A stretch of DNA of 64,000 bases from Phyllobacterium endophyticum (GTDB taxonomy: Bacteria > Pseudomonadota > Alphaproteobacteria > Rhizobiales > Rhizobiaceae): NCBI RefSeq assembly GCF_003010935.1, contig NZ_PGGN01000004.1:620001-684000 (forward strand), read 5' to 3'. Below, one piece after another: positions 1 to 8,660 of the stretch; within the stretch, counting starts at the first letter, position 1, and every line of letters starts with the position of its first letter. The position numbers and the translations under genes are program-made. The notes under the pieces are model-generated. The model was not told the DNA's origin. It saw only the letters and a list, made by a program, of their open reading frames with translations, and searched no databases.

Positions 1-353
1 GGTTCGGCACCTCCGGATAACAGTAGTGACTGTCGGTACATGACCGCGCCCTCCTGTCGCCAGAGATCAAAATGCCCCATGAGAAGTTGCTCGTTAATCA
101 AAGACAGCAGACGCATCACTTCATTGACGCGCGGCTCGCTGACAGCGATGTCGAAAGCACAAGCCAGATGCAGCGCTTCGAAATCTTCCATCCACGAGAA
201 GGATATCTGGTAATCTGTCCAACTACCCTCAACGGTAATGGCGATCTCATCTTCCCCGGTGCGCTCGAAAGCCCACTCATTTGCGTTGGCTACATGCTCG
301 ATCACATCGACCGGGTGTAAATCGCGCGCAATCTCTATTTCCAGAAGGCTCAT
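1..353 (-). CDS. YbjN-domain protein, 3' end cut off by window edge
   Basis: Reading the minus strand from the ATG at 353-351 gives an open frame of about 117 codons that runs off the left edge, so the C-terminus is missing. It begins MSLLEIEIARDLHPVDVIEH, and an AGCAGG stretch 10-15 nt upstream can serve as ribosome binding site. The acidic, Trp- and Phe-containing pattern (GSWTDYQISFSWMEDFEALH) resembles the YbjN / bacterial sensory transduction regulator family seen in rhizobia. Those proteins have a type III secretion chaperone-like fold and no known enzymatic activity. In related genomes this gene commonly precedes proC, which would lie outside the window. Family assignment is by eye. 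Confidence 0.72.
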   Translation of the reverse strand, partial: MSLLEIEIARDLHPVDVIEHVANANEWAFERTGEDEIAITVEGSWTDYQISFSWMEDFEALHLACAFDIAVSEPRVNEVMRLLSLINEQLLMGHFDLWRQEGAVMYRQSLLLSGGAE

Positions 354-831
354 TGCCAATACCTGCTAACCGAATCTCGTATGAAGCTGCGGGAACACAG
401 CGAACCCACCCAAAAGATACCAAACGCTTGAAAACTCACCGGCTGATAGAACGCATCCGCCGGTTCGCGGTTAAGAGCTTGTTAACCGCTGCATGATCGC
501 CGAAACGAATCATGCTGTGTTTTCAGTGTATTGATGCTGAGTCCCAGCGCCAGCCCCCTTTTGGTCGAATGACAGGAATGGATGTGGACAGAAGTTGCGA
601 GTTTGATTCACGAGCAGGCTTTAACTGACTCTAAGAAAACGATTTTCGGCGATTTTCACCTGTTGATAAATACTTAAGATTTAATTTGGGGATAGCGCAA
701 AACAGAACAGAATGTCCTCGGTAACCAGGCGCAATTCATTGCGCGAGCCAACCAACGCATGATAGTGCAGGCACTACAGCTGCGCGATGCACGAAATACC
801 GGCCGCAAATCGCCAGTTTAAACCCGTTGTT
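354..831. other. Intergenic spacer with repeats
   Basis: No convincing gene is visible; open frames here lack coding character. The spacer holds a tandem CGATTTTC (640-647 and 650-657, one helical turn apart), an AT-rich stretch around 656-700, and a small perfect hairpin GCGCAA/TTGCGC (729-744). The hairpin lies downstream of the ubiK stop but has no T-run, so it is a poor intrinsic terminator. The region probably contains the promoter of the YbjN-like gene. Confidence 0.6.
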
Positions 832-1149
832 TTACGATGGATCTTTCTTGGCACGGCTGCCTGCAGCCGATGATTTGGCAGTCTTGGCGGGTTGGGACTT
901 GTTTCCGACCAAAGCCTCCAAAGCTTCTATCCTTGCCAGAAGCGCCGTGTTTTCCGCTCTCGCCCGAATTGCCATTTCGCGAACAGCTTCGAAGTCTTCG
1001 CGCTGGACGACGTCCATTGTATTCAACAGACGTTCTGCCTGGCCCCGGAAGGCTGTCTCGACTTCACGTCGTACGCCCTGAGCGGCACCCGCTGCATCCG
1101 TTACGAGCTTTGCCAGTTCATCAAGAACGCGGTTGGATCCATTGTTCAT
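832..1149 (-). CDS. ubiK: UbiK-family ubiquinone biosynthesis accessory factor (BMFP domain)
   Basis: A 105-residue protein matching the YqiC/UbiK (BMFP, formerly DUF526) pattern: an amphipathic N-terminal helix (RVLDELAKLVTDAAGAAQGV), a middle region ending in MDVVQREDFEAVREMAIRAR, and a C-terminal heptad-rich helix (ENTALLARIEALEALV). A Lys/Ser/Ala tail follows. Family members form trimeric coiled coils, bind membranes and assist aerobic ubiquinone synthesis. A GAGG lies about 9 nt before the ATG. It is divergent from lgt, and the 167-base spacer between them should carry both promoters. The ubiquinone role agrees with the bc1 operon nearby, though the two are not linked in one operon. Confidence 0.85.
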   Translation of the reverse strand: MNNGSNRVLDELAKLVTDAAGAAQGVRREVETAFRGQAERLLNTMDVVQREDFEAVREMAIRARAENTALLARIEALEALVGNKSQPAKTAKSSAAGSRAKKDPS

Positions 1150-1316
1150 GGCCGGACACCTCTCTCATTTTCCAATCAGATAATCGTCACGCCAGACGAT
1201 TGCAAGCAAGTTGGCGCTTGAAGGTGACGCGCAAATGTTACCGCTGGACCAACTTGACGCTGTTCCTGCCCTCGCGCATGGTCCCGCAAAATTGAATCGC
1301 GATAATGGAGTGCCTC

Positions 1317-2168
1317 GTGAGCGAAATTCTGCTGCCAACATTTGCCGCGATCGCATTCCCCAATATAGATCCAGTTATCTTTACATTGGGTCCGCTGTCC
1401 GTCCACTGGTATGGCCTTGGCTATGTCGCCGGTATCCTCTTCGCCTGGTGGTATGCGAAGAAGCTTGTCAGCAACCCGAGGCTCTGGGCCAACAACACAC
1501 CGCCGATGAAGCCTACTGACCTTGACGATTTCGTCATGTGGGCTGCGCTCGGCGTCGTGCTGGGCGGTCGCATCGGCTACATCCTGTTTTACGACTTTGC
1601 CCGCTATATCGCCCATCCTCTGGATGTTTTCAAAGTCTGGGAGGGCGGCATGTCGTTTCACGGGGGCATGCTGGGCACCATCCTGGCCATGGTACTTTTC
1701 GCCAGATCTCGCCGCATCAATGTCTATAGTATGCTTGATATAGTAGCTGCGGGTGTTCCTGTCGGCCTCGGACTGGTACGCATGACCAATTTCATAAACA
1801 GCGAGTTGTGGGGCCGCCCGACAGATGTGCCCTGGGGGATCGTCTTTCCGACCGGCGGTCCTTTCGTACGTCATCCGAGCCAACTCTATGAGGCTGCGTT
1901 GGAAGGCCTGGTGCTGTTCGCCATCTTGGCTATTTTGATTTTCTATGGCCGCAAGTTAAAATGCCCGCGCTTCATCGGTGGCACATTCGTCATGCTCTAT
2001 GGCCTGTCGAGAATTTTTGTCGAGTTTTTCCGCGAACCGGATGCGCAACTCGGCTATCTCTATGGTGGCTGGTTGACGATGGGAATGGTACTTTCAGTGC
2101 CCATGGTGCTGGTCGGACTTACATTCATTCTGTCTGCGCGCAATCCGGAGGTTGCGACAGGACGATGA
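1317..2168 (+). CDS. lgt: Prolipoprotein diacylglyceryl transferase
   Basis: An inner-membrane enzyme that moves diacylglycerol from phosphatidylglycerol to the lipobox cysteine, the first step of lipoprotein maturation. Hallmarks are SFHGGMLG (His about residue 115), the Arg in [16 protein letters not shown] (about 155), the HPSQLYEA motif and about seven membrane segments. I place the start at GTG 1317 because GGAG lies 6 nt ahead of it and it gives the usual short N-terminus (MSEILLP). An in-frame ATG at 1305 would add four residues but has no obvious Shine-Dalgarno. The stop overlaps the next ATG by 4 bases, so lgt is probably co-transcribed with the methyltransferase gene. Confidence 0.95.
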   Translation: MSEILLPTFAAIAFPNIDPVIFTLGPLSVHWYGLGYVAGILFAWWYAKKLVSNPRLWANNTPPMKPTDLDDFVMWAALGVVLGGRIGYILFYDFARYIAHPLDVFKVWEGGMSFHGGMLGTILAMVLFARSRRINVYSMLDIVAAGVPVGLGLVRMTNFINSELWGRPTDVPWGIVFPTGGPFVRHPSQLYEAALEGLVLFAILAILIFYGRKLKCPRFIGGTFVMLYGLSRIFVEFFREPDAQLGYLYGGWLTMGMVLSVPMVLVGLTFILSARNPEVATGR

Positions 2169-3244
2169 AGCTCAAGGAGCGCATTATCCGGCAAATCGCA
2201 GCGACTGGTCCGATCAGCGTTGCCGACTACATGGCAATGTGTCTGTTCGACCGTGACGAGGGCTACTACACCAACCGAGAACCGTTCGGCAAAGACGGCG
2301 ATTTTGTCACAGCGCCCGAAGTCAGTCAGATATTCGGTGAACTCATCGGTGTCTGGTGCGTGAATACCTGGCAAGCTCTCGGTTCGCCAGCTGAGTTTGT
2401 ACTGTGCGAAATCGGTCCTGGACGCGGTACGCTCATGAAGGACCTGTTGCGGGCCGCCAACAAGATTGCGCCGAATTTTACCCAGGCTGCCAGGATTTAC
2501 TTGGTAGAGATCAGCGGCCGGCTCGAGCAAATACAAAAAGCGATACTGGCAAAGCACGGAACCTCGATAATCTGGAAGAAGCACTTCAACGATGTTGGCT
2601 CCGGTCCTCTCATCTTGATCGCCAATGAGCTTTTCGATGCCATACCCTCTCGCCAATTCGTCAAGACGAACGGCAGCTTTGCCGAACGCGTGATCGCACT
2701 TGACGAACAGATGAATCTTACCTTCGCTGTAGGCAGCGGCTCTATCGACGAGGGCCTTCCACCCGGCAACGACATTGCGCCCGAAGGCAGCATCTTCGAA
2801 GTAGCTCCAGCTCGCGACGCACTCATGCATGAAATCGCTGCGCGCATTCATCGGGATCGAGGAGCGGCGCTTGTCTTCGACTATGGACATCTCCATCAGG
2901 GTTTCGGAGATACTCTACAGGCCCTGAGCCGCCACAATGCGGTCGATGTGCTTCACATTCCGGGTGCCGCAGATCTTACAACCCACGTGGATTTCCATAG
3001 TCTGGCGCTGGCAGCCAGGGCCGAAGGCTGCAAGACCGGCGCGATGACACAAGGCGAGTTCCTCCTTGCCATGGGTTTGCTTGATCGTGCAGGCGCGCTG
3101 GGCCGGAGAAAATCCGTCGAGGTGCAGGATAAAATTCGACTTGACGTGGAACGCCTGGCCGCCCCGGAACAGATGGGAACCTTGTTTAAAACGCTATGCG
3201 TGGCCGATACAGCGACACATGTTTTCCCCTTCGCCTCAAACTAG
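2165..3244 (+). CDS. Class I SAM-dependent methyltransferase, MidA/NDUFAF7 family
   Basis: A 359-residue protein of the COG1565 family. The SAM-binding loop EIGPGRGTL is at about residues 81-90, followed by the family motifs [12 protein letters not shown] and DYGH. NDUFAF7 (MidA) is the mitochondrial homologue that methylates an arginine of the NDUFS2 subunit during complex I assembly; a similar role in bacteria is inferred, not shown. The ATG overlaps the lgt stop as ATGA, which fixes the start. The longer in-frame extension upstream lies entirely inside lgt and is rejected. The gene sits between lgt and pgeF on the plus strand. Confidence 0.88.
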   Translation: MKLKERIIRQIAATGPISVADYMAMCLFDRDEGYYTNREPFGKDGDFVTAPEVSQIFGELIGVWCVNTWQALGSPAEFVLCEIGPGRGTLMKDLLRAANKIAPNFTQAARIYLVEISGRLEQIQKAILAKHGTSIIWKKHFNDVGSGPLILIANELFDAIPSRQFVKTNGSFAERVIALDEQMNLTFAVGSGSIDEGLPPGNDIAPEGSIFEVAPARDALMHEIAARIHRDRGAALVFDYGHLHQGFGDTLQALSRHNAVDVLHIPGAADLTTHVDFHSLALAARAEGCKTGAMTQGEFLLAMGLLDRAGALGRRKSVEVQDKIRLDVERLAAPEQMGTLFKTLCVADTATHVFPFASN

Positions 3245-3316
3245 GAACCGCAGATTCTTGCAATTGACTTCGTTCGGTTGCTCAACCACCATCCGCTCCC
3301 TTGAAAGGCGTCCCAC

Positions 3317-4111
3317 ATGACTACACCAGACAAACCAGCTCCACTGCGTTCAGCCTTGCTGGGATCGCCTGAGAACAATCGTATCGCCCATGGATTTTTT
3401 ACGCGCGAGGGCGGTGTATCGGACGGCATCTATCGTGGCCTGAATGTCGGCAGCGGCTCAAACGATGATCCGGGACGCGTTCGGGAAAACCGCAGGCGTG
3501 TGGCGGAAACACTCGGAGCGCCATTATCGCACCTTGTTACGGTCCATCAGGTTCATTCTGCGGACGTCATGACCGTGACGGGGCCGCTTGAAGGCGAGAG
3601 GCCAAAAGCGGACGCTATGGTGACCGCTACCCCGGGCGTCGTCATCGGAGCGCTGTCTGCAGATTGCGGTCCCGTTCTTTTTGCCGATGCAGAGGCGAAA
3701 ATAATCGGAGCAGCACATGCGGGCTGGCGTGGTGCAATTGGCGGGATTCTCGAGAACACAATCGACGCGATGATTGCCCTTGGCGCTCGTCGCGACCGCA
3801 TACAGGCTGTTTTGGGTCCAACGATCGGGCCAGACAATTACGAGGTTGGCAGCGAGTTCTATGAACAATTCGCTGATGCGAATCTTTCCTACCGGACTTT
3901 CTTTCGTGACTCCGCCAAAGAGGATCACAAAATGTTCGACCTGTGGTCATTTATAACCACTCGTCTCGAACGATCGGGAGTAAGAGCATCGAGCCTCCAA
4001 ACATGCACCTATGCGGATGAGGAGCTGTTTTTCTCCTACCGCCGCAGCACTCACCGCAAGGAAGCCGACTACGGCCGCCAGATATCAGCGATCATGATCA
4101 CGGAGCAATGA
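3317..4111 (+). CDS. pgeF: Peptidoglycan editing factor PgeF (YfiH / laccase-domain family)
   Basis: A 264-residue single-domain protein of the YfiH/PgeF family. The three expected metal ligands are in place: His80 (VHQVHSAD), Cys117 (SADCGPVLF) and His134 (AAHAGWRG). E. coli YfiH edits misincorporated amino acids out of peptidoglycan precursors. Related proteins (FAMIN/LACC1, purine nucleoside phosphorylases) act on purine nucleosides, so substrate is not certain. The gene starts 72 bases after the methyltransferase stop and overlaps the next gene by ATGA, which suggests a shared transcript. Confidence 0.92.
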   Translation: MTTPDKPAPLRSALLGSPENNRIAHGFFTREGGVSDGIYRGLNVGSGSNDDPGRVRENRRRVAETLGAPLSHLVTVHQVHSADVMTVTGPLEGERPKADAMVTATPGVVIGALSADCGPVLFADAEAKIIGAAHAGWRGAIGGILENTIDAMIALGARRDRIQAVLGPTIGPDNYEVGSEFYEQFADANLSYRTFFRDSAKEDHKMFDLWSFITTRLERSGVRASSLQTCTYADEELFFSYRRSTHRKEADYGRQISAIMITEQ

Positions 4112-5265
4112 ATATGGCCCTTCATTTCGAACCGGAAGAATATAACGCGCGCCGTGACCGGCTGATGATGGTGATGGCCGAGCAGAAGCTTGATGCAGTC
4201 CTGCTGTTTGCCCAGGAGAGCATGTATTGGCTGACGGGTTATGACACATTCGGCTTCTGCTTCTTCCAGTGCCTCGTCGTCAAGGCTGACGGCAGCAACG
4301 TGCTGATGACACGTTCCGCCGATTTGAGACAGGCGCGGCAGACATCCAATATCGAAAACATCATCGTGTGGGCCGACCGCGACAACGCGAATCCTGCCGC
4401 CGATCTGCGCGAACTCCTCAACGATCTCGACTTGCTGGGCTGCCGCATAGGTATCGAATACCAGACACACGGACTAACGGCCGCCAATGGACGTAAACTC
4501 GACGAACAGCTCACCGCTTTTGGACACCTTGTCGACATATCGGGTGTCGTCGACAAATTGCGCCTCCTAAAGAGCCCCGCGGAAATCGTTTATAGTCGCC
4601 GGGCTGCGGAACTGAGTGACGAGGCCTTGGATGCTGCGCTGAAAATCATTAAGGCTGGCGCCGACGAAGGCGCAATCCTGGCAGCGATGCAATCGGCGAT
4701 TTTCGCTGGCGGCGGAGATTACCCTGCCAACGAGTTCATAATCGGCTCGGGCGATGATGCACTTCTTTGCCGATATAAGTCAGGACGGCGTAAACTCACA
4801 AGAGCGGATCAGCTGACGCTGGAATGGGCCGGTGTTTATCGTCACTATCATGCGCCCATGATGCGCACTGTTCTTACGGGCAAGGTATCGAAACGGCATC
4901 AGGAATTGTATGACGCCGCCCACGAAGCGCTTGAGGCAGTTGAAGCTGCGATGACGCCCGACTTCACCTTTGGGGATGTATTCGATGCACATGCCAAGGT
5001 GATGGAGGCGCATGAACTGACCAAGCACCGGCTCAATGCCTGCGGGTACTCAGTCGGTGCCCGTTTTACGCCATCATGGATGGACATGCCCATGTTTTAT
5101 TCAGGCAATCCGGAACGTATACAGCCGGACATGACCCTGTTTGCGCATATGATCATCATGGATTCCGACAGTCAGACGGCGATGACTCTGGGCCGAACAT
5201 ATCTTACAACCAATGGTCAGGCGGAACCGCTCTCGCGCCAATCACTTGACTTGATCGTAAAATAA
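4108..5265 (+). CDS. M24-family (Xaa-Pro peptidase/creatinase-like) hydrolase lacking canonical metal ligands
   Basis: A 385-residue protein with a creatinase N-terminal domain (about 1-150) and a pita-bread M24 domain (about 160-385). Canonical aminopeptidase ligands are absent: the first Asp position reads LEWAG (Glu239), the usual SDxTR Asp becomes HAPMMRT (about 250), and the GHGIG His becomes GYSVG. The EPG Glu region reads AHMIIMD. This pattern fits the metal-independent creatinase and ectoine-hydrolase (DoeA) branch, so a small amidine- or amide-type substrate is more likely than a dipeptide. It overlaps pgeF by ATGA. A second ATG at 4114 is an alternative start. The substrate is unknown. 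Confidence 0.85.
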   Translation: MNMALHFEPEEYNARRDRLMMVMAEQKLDAVLLFAQESMYWLTGYDTFGFCFFQCLVVKADGSNVLMTRSADLRQARQTSNIENIIVWADRDNANPAADLRELLNDLDLLGCRIGIEYQTHGLTAANGRKLDEQLTAFGHLVDISGVVDKLRLLKSPAEIVYSRRAAELSDEALDAALKIIKAGADEGAILAAMQSAIFAGGGDYPANEFIIGSGDDALLCRYKSGRRKLTRADQLTLEWAGVYRHYHAPMMRTVLTGKVSKRHQELYDAAHEALEAVEAAMTPDFTFGDVFDAHAKVMEAHELTKHRLNACGYSVGARFTPSWMDMPMFYSGNPERIQPDMTLFAHMIIMDSDSQTAMTLGRTYLTTNGQAEPLSRQSLDLIVK

Positions 5266-5329
5266 AACTTTGGTCTGTTTCTGTTTGTAAAATGGGCGCG
5301 TGCGTGACCCATTACGGGGTTTGTTCAAG

Positions 5330-5974
5330 ATGAAGTCTCGCAATTTGCTGACGTGCGTATTCGCATTGGTGGCCGGTCTCTCGCTAACGGCATGTAATAG
5401 TTCAGAATCCCCAATTGGTGTGACCAAAGCAGATCTGCCACCGACGCAACCGAGTCAGGCAGCTCCTGCCGCAGGCGCCCCGTCGACGCCGGCCCCTGCC
5501 ACAACCACGCAGCCAGCCACGCCGGGTGCTCCAACCCCGGCACCGGCAGGTGCGAGTACTACAGCGGCTGGAGCAGCTCAGATGGCGCCATCAGGTGCCA
5601 CACAGCGCACTGCAAAGCTGCGGTTCGCGCCGATCGTTGGAGCGCCGATAGCTGCAGCAACACCCCTGTCCCAGCGTCTCTCCGCTCTTGCGAAGGAAAA
5701 AGGCATCACCCTTGGCACAGCGGCGGAAACAGACAATACTCACATCATGAAGGGCTATTTTTCCGCGCTTCCTGACGGCAATCAGACAACGATTATCTAC
5801 GTCTGGGACGTGCTCGATCCTGCAGGCACACGCCTGCACCGCATACAGGGGCAGGAGAAAGTTCCGGGAGGGGGAGCCGACCCATGGAGTACTGTCCCCG
5901 CGAAGGTTATGGAAGGTATCGCAGATAAGGCCATACAAGGATATCTGGCTTGGGTTTCCGGCGCCAAGACGTGA
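5330..5974 (+). CDS. Predicted lipoprotein with Pro/Ala/Thr-rich linker
   Basis: A 214-residue protein with a clear type II signal: KSRN, a hydrophobic stretch, then lipobox LTAC with the modified Cys at residue 22. Residues about 40-95 form a low-complexity Pro/Ala/Thr spacer, as in surface-tethered lipoproteins. The C-terminal half (about 100-214) looks globular, with KLRFAPIVGAP, YVWDVLDPAG and RIHRIQGQEK-like stretches. I do not recognise the family. I chose the ATG at 5330 because the upstream in-frame extension would bury the signal peptide. It is a separate unit between the M24 gene and prs. Confidence 0.8.
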   Translation: MKSRNLLTCVFALVAGLSLTACNSSESPIGVTKADLPPTQPSQAAPAAGAPSTPAPATTTQPATPGAPTPAPAGASTTAAGAAQMAPSGATQRTAKLRFAPIVGAPIAAATPLSQRLSALAKEKGITLGTAAETDNTHIMKGYFSALPDGNQTTIIYVWDVLDPAGTRLHRIQGQEKVPGGGADPWSTVPAKVMEGIADKAIQGYLAWVSGAKT

Positions 5975-6118
5975 CATATTTACACGGTTAAGCCGATAAT
6001 CCGGCTCAACTGCACATGAATCCCGGCTGCCGGCTTGCAAACTGCGTCAGGCGCAGTAAAAGGCCCGCCATATCCTTTAATTGGCTACGCTCTGAAAAAG
6101 ACGTGGGGAAAAGACGGA

Positions 6119-7051
6119 ATGAAACTCTTCGCGGGCAATTCCAATCGGGTTCTTGCCGAATCTGTGGCCAAATATCTCAACATTCCGCTTGGAAAGGCGA
6201 GCGTTCGGCGCTTTGCCGATCAGGAAATCTTCGTCGAAATTCAAGAGAATGTGCGCGGCGAGGATGTCTTCGTCATGCAGTCGACGTCATTTCCGGCAAA
6301 TGACCATCTGATGGAACTGCTGATAATGATCGACGCGTTCCGCCGTTCCTCGGCAAAGCGCATCACAGCCGTCCTTCCCTATTTCGGCTATGCGCGGCAG
6401 GACCGCAAACCCGGACCGCGCACGCCTATTTCCGCCAAGCTCGTTGCCAACCTGATCACGGAAGCCGGCGCAAACAGGGTCCTTACACTTGACCTCCATG
6501 CAGGGCAGATTCAGGGGTTCTTTGATATACCGACCGACAATCTCTACGCCGTACCGGTTATCGCGCGCGATGTCCGTGCACATTATGGCAAATCCAATGT
6601 CATGGTCGTTTCGCCCGACGTAGGCGGCGTGGTGCGTGCGCGATCACTTGCCAAACGCATCGACGCACAGCTTGCTATCGTCGACAAGCGCCGTGATCGT
6701 CCGGGAGAGTCGGAGGTCATGAACGTAATCGGTGACGTGCGCGGCAAAGACTGCCTGTTGTTCGACGACATTGTCGATTCCGGCGGCACTCTTTGCAATG
6801 CTGCCGAGGCGCTTCTTGCAAAGGGCGCCACCAGCGTTACCGCCTATATCACCCATGGTGTACTCTCAGGCGGAGCGGTCGCGCGCATCACAAGTTCCAA
6901 GCTCAGGGAACTCGTAATCACAGATTCCATTCAACCAACCCCTGCGATCGAGGCTGCTGCCAACATACGCGTATTGTCGATATCCGATCTCATCGGCGAG
7001 GCTGTCTCGCGCACGGCATCGGAAGAATCCGTATCCAGCCTGTTCGACTAG
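6119..7051 (+). CDS. prs: Ribose-phosphate pyrophosphokinase
   Basis: Makes PRPP from ribose 5-phosphate and ATP for purine, pyrimidine, His, Trp and NAD synthesis. The 310-residue length is normal. Signatures are [14 protein letters not shown] at the N-terminus, the RQDRK ATP loop, the [14 protein letters not shown] metal/ATP motif and the PRPP loop [10 protein letters not shown] (about 215-225). The true start is the ATG at 6119, preceded by GGGGAAAAGACGGA; 28 further in-frame codons upstream are not conserved-looking and are excluded. PRPP is also a substrate of apt further along this window. Confidence 0.96.
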   Translation: MKLFAGNSNRVLAESVAKYLNIPLGKASVRRFADQEIFVEIQENVRGEDVFVMQSTSFPANDHLMELLIMIDAFRRSSAKRITAVLPYFGYARQDRKPGPRTPISAKLVANLITEAGANRVLTLDLHAGQIQGFFDIPTDNLYAVPVIARDVRAHYGKSNVMVVSPDVGGVVRARSLAKRIDAQLAIVDKRRDRPGESEVMNVIGDVRGKDCLLFDDIVDSGGTLCNAAEALLAKGATSVTAYITHGVLSGGAVARITSSKLRELVITDSIQPTPAIEAAANIRVLSISDLIGEAVSRTASEESVSSLFD

Positions 7052-7073
7052 GCCATAAACGCCAGCAACAAAC

Positions 7074-7101
7074 TTGCACATCGGTCTGCTTTCCGTTATA
7101 G
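7074..7101 (+). promoter_or_regulatory. Predicted rplY promoter
   Basis: A sigma70-like pair: TTGCAC (7074-7079) and TTATAG (7096-7101) with a 16-base spacer. It would start transcription near 7108, giving a 5' leader of about 146 nt before rplY. Prediction by eye only. Confidence 0.5.
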
Positions 7102-7110
7102 AGCCGCCAT

Positions 7111-7195
7111 CCGCGTAGACACCCTTGGAGGCAACGCGGAATGGAGCGGTCATTTCATCCGGTTCGGATGAGCGTGCGACCGCTTCATGTTTTTT
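7111..7195 (+). promoter_or_regulatory. Structured rplY leader with terminator-like stem
   Basis: Three perfect inverted repeats stand between the predicted promoter and rplY. CCGCGT (7111-7116) pairs with ACGCGG (7134-7139). AGCGGTC (7145-7151) pairs with GACCGCT (7178-7184). Inside the latter, TCATCCG (7155-7161) pairs with CGGATGA (7165-7171) around a GTT loop. A run of six T follows at 7190-7195. A stem plus T-run upstream of a ribosomal-protein gene is the layout expected of an attenuator or autoregulatory leader. The ligand and mechanism are inferred. Confidence 0.5.
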
Positions 7196-7253
7196 CAACA
7201 GCCGATACGGCAGTCGAAGAACACTCCAGATTTGAACCTCGAAAGGAAATGCC

Positions 7254-7892
7254 ATGAGCGAAGCATACGAGCTCAAGGCCGAGGCGCGCGAACGGGTTGG
7301 TAAGGGGTCCTCCCGGGAAATTCGCCGCAACGGTAAAGTGCCAGCTGTCATCTATGGTGACAAGCAGGCACCAGTCTCGATCACCCTCGACTACAAGACG
7401 CTATACTACAAAATTCACGGCGGCGGTTTCAAGACGACGATTGCCAATATCCTTCTGGATGGCAAGTCGATCCAGGTCCTTCCCAAGGACTTCCAGCTTG
7501 ATCCTGTCAGTGACAAGCCAGTGCACGTCGACTTCCTGCGCGTAACGGCCAAGTCGGTCGTAAACGTGCATGTACCGATCCATTTCCTTCACGAGGAAGC
7601 TTCGCCAGGCATCAAGCGCGGTGGTGTTCTCAATATCGTACGTCACGATATTGAACTTCATGCCCCGGCCAATGCCATTCCGGACGCCATCGACATCGAC
7701 CTGACTGGCACGCAAATTGGCGATTCGATTCACATCTCCGCCGTTACCCTGCCAAAGGGCGTAACATCGGTCATCCAGGATCGGGACTTCACCATCGCTA
7801 CGATTGCGGCTCCCGCTGTTCTCGCCGCTGAGGAAGAGACGACTGAAGCAGTAGCCGAAACCGCTGAACCTGCGGAAAAAGAAGGCGAGTAA
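7254..7892 (+). CDS. rplY: 50S ribosomal protein L25 / general stress protein Ctc
   Basis: A 212-residue long-form L25 (TL5/CTC type). It has an N-terminal 5S rRNA-binding domain (about 1-95, [22 protein letters not shown]), a C-terminal beta domain (about 96-185, with HVDFLRVT and [11 protein letters not shown]) and an acidic Glu/Ala-rich tail. It binds 5S rRNA in the central protuberance. GAAAGGAAATGCC before the ATG is a good ribosome binding site. It precedes pth, a frequent pairing in bacteria, and a structured leader lies upstream. Confidence 0.96.
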   Translation: MSEAYELKAEARERVGKGSSREIRRNGKVPAVIYGDKQAPVSITLDYKTLYYKIHGGGFKTTIANILLDGKSIQVLPKDFQLDPVSDKPVHVDFLRVTAKSVVNVHVPIHFLHEEASPGIKRGGVLNIVRHDIELHAPANAIPDAIDIDLTGTQIGDSIHISAVTLPKGVTSVIQDRDFTIATIAAPAVLAAEEETTEAVAETAEPAEKEGE

Positions 7893-7922
7893 TCGTCTTC
7901 TTTGATATTGGGAGCTAGGCAC

Positions 7923-8648
7923 GTGCTGCTCATCGCAGGTCTTGGCAATCCGGGCTCCCAATATGCTGCCAACCGGCACAATATCGGCTTCATGGCGGCG
8001 GATGAAATACATCGCCGCCACAGCTTCTCTCCCTGGACCAAGAAGTTTCAGTCCCTCATCGCCGACGGGACCATCGACGGCGAAAAAACCATTCTTATCA
8101 AGCCGCAGACCTTCATGAATCTTTCGGGCCAAGCTGTTGGTGAAGCAATGCGCTTCTACAAGCTCGCCCTGCACGATCTTGTTGTCATTTATGATGAGCT
8201 TGATCTGGCGCCTGGCAAAGTGCGTGTAAAGACGGGCGGTGGCTCCGGCGGGCACAATGGCATCAAATCAATTGACGCCCACTGCGGAAAAGACTATCGC
8301 CGCGTCCGTATCGGCATTGGTCATCCGGGCGCCAAGGAAATGGTCACAAACCATGTACTCGGCAATTTTGCCAAGTCAGACAATGAATGGCTGCAACCGC
8401 TGTTCGATGCAATTGCAGCCAATGCGGGTTTGCTTGCCAAGAAGGACGATGCTGGTTTCATGAACCGCGTCTCGCTGGCTGTCGGCACAGGCAGCAAGTT
8501 TGATCGGGAAAAGGCTGAAAAGCTGATTTCAAAATCTACGGGCCAAAGTCACATCCGACAGGCGAGAAGCCAAAAACCTGCTATCGCCATTCCAAAATCC
8601 GGCCCCATGGCCGAAATGCTGAACAAACTTTTCGGCAAGAAAGAATAA
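7923..8648 (+). CDS. pth: Peptidyl-tRNA hydrolase
   Basis: Releases tRNA from peptidyl-tRNAs that drop off the ribosome. Start chosen at GTG 7923, which gives the standard N-terminus [11 protein letters not shown]; the frame extends seven codons upstream without support. Catalytic and binding residues are visible: Asn9 and His19 (GNPG...NRHNIG), then [10 protein letters not shown] and IYDELDL with its Asp. The 241-residue length includes a Lys/Ser-rich C-terminal extension from about residue 190, common in alphaproteobacteria. It follows rplY by 30 bases and precedes ychF by 12, so rplY-pth-ychF is probably one unit. Confidence 0.95.
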   Translation: MLLIAGLGNPGSQYAANRHNIGFMAADEIHRRHSFSPWTKKFQSLIADGTIDGEKTILIKPQTFMNLSGQAVGEAMRFYKLALHDLVVIYDELDLAPGKVRVKTGGGSGGHNGIKSIDAHCGKDYRRVRIGIGHPGAKEMVTNHVLGNFAKSDNEWLQPLFDAIAANAGLLAKKDDAGFMNRVSLAVGTGSKFDREKAEKLISKSTGQSHIRQARSQKPAIAIPKSGPMAEMLNKLFGKKE

Positions 8649-8660
8649 GGATCGCATATT

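Noticed and set aside
729..744. GCGCAA/TTGCGC hairpin as a ubiK terminator
   Set aside because: It lies about 90 bases past the stop and has no T-run.
2060..2896. 278-codon open frame on the minus strand
   Set aside because: It is antisense to the MidA-type methyltransferase, which has clear motifs; the antisense frame has no recognisable domain.
7401..8255. 284-codon minus-strand frame
   Set aside because: It crosses rplY and pth in antisense; both of those are certain genes.
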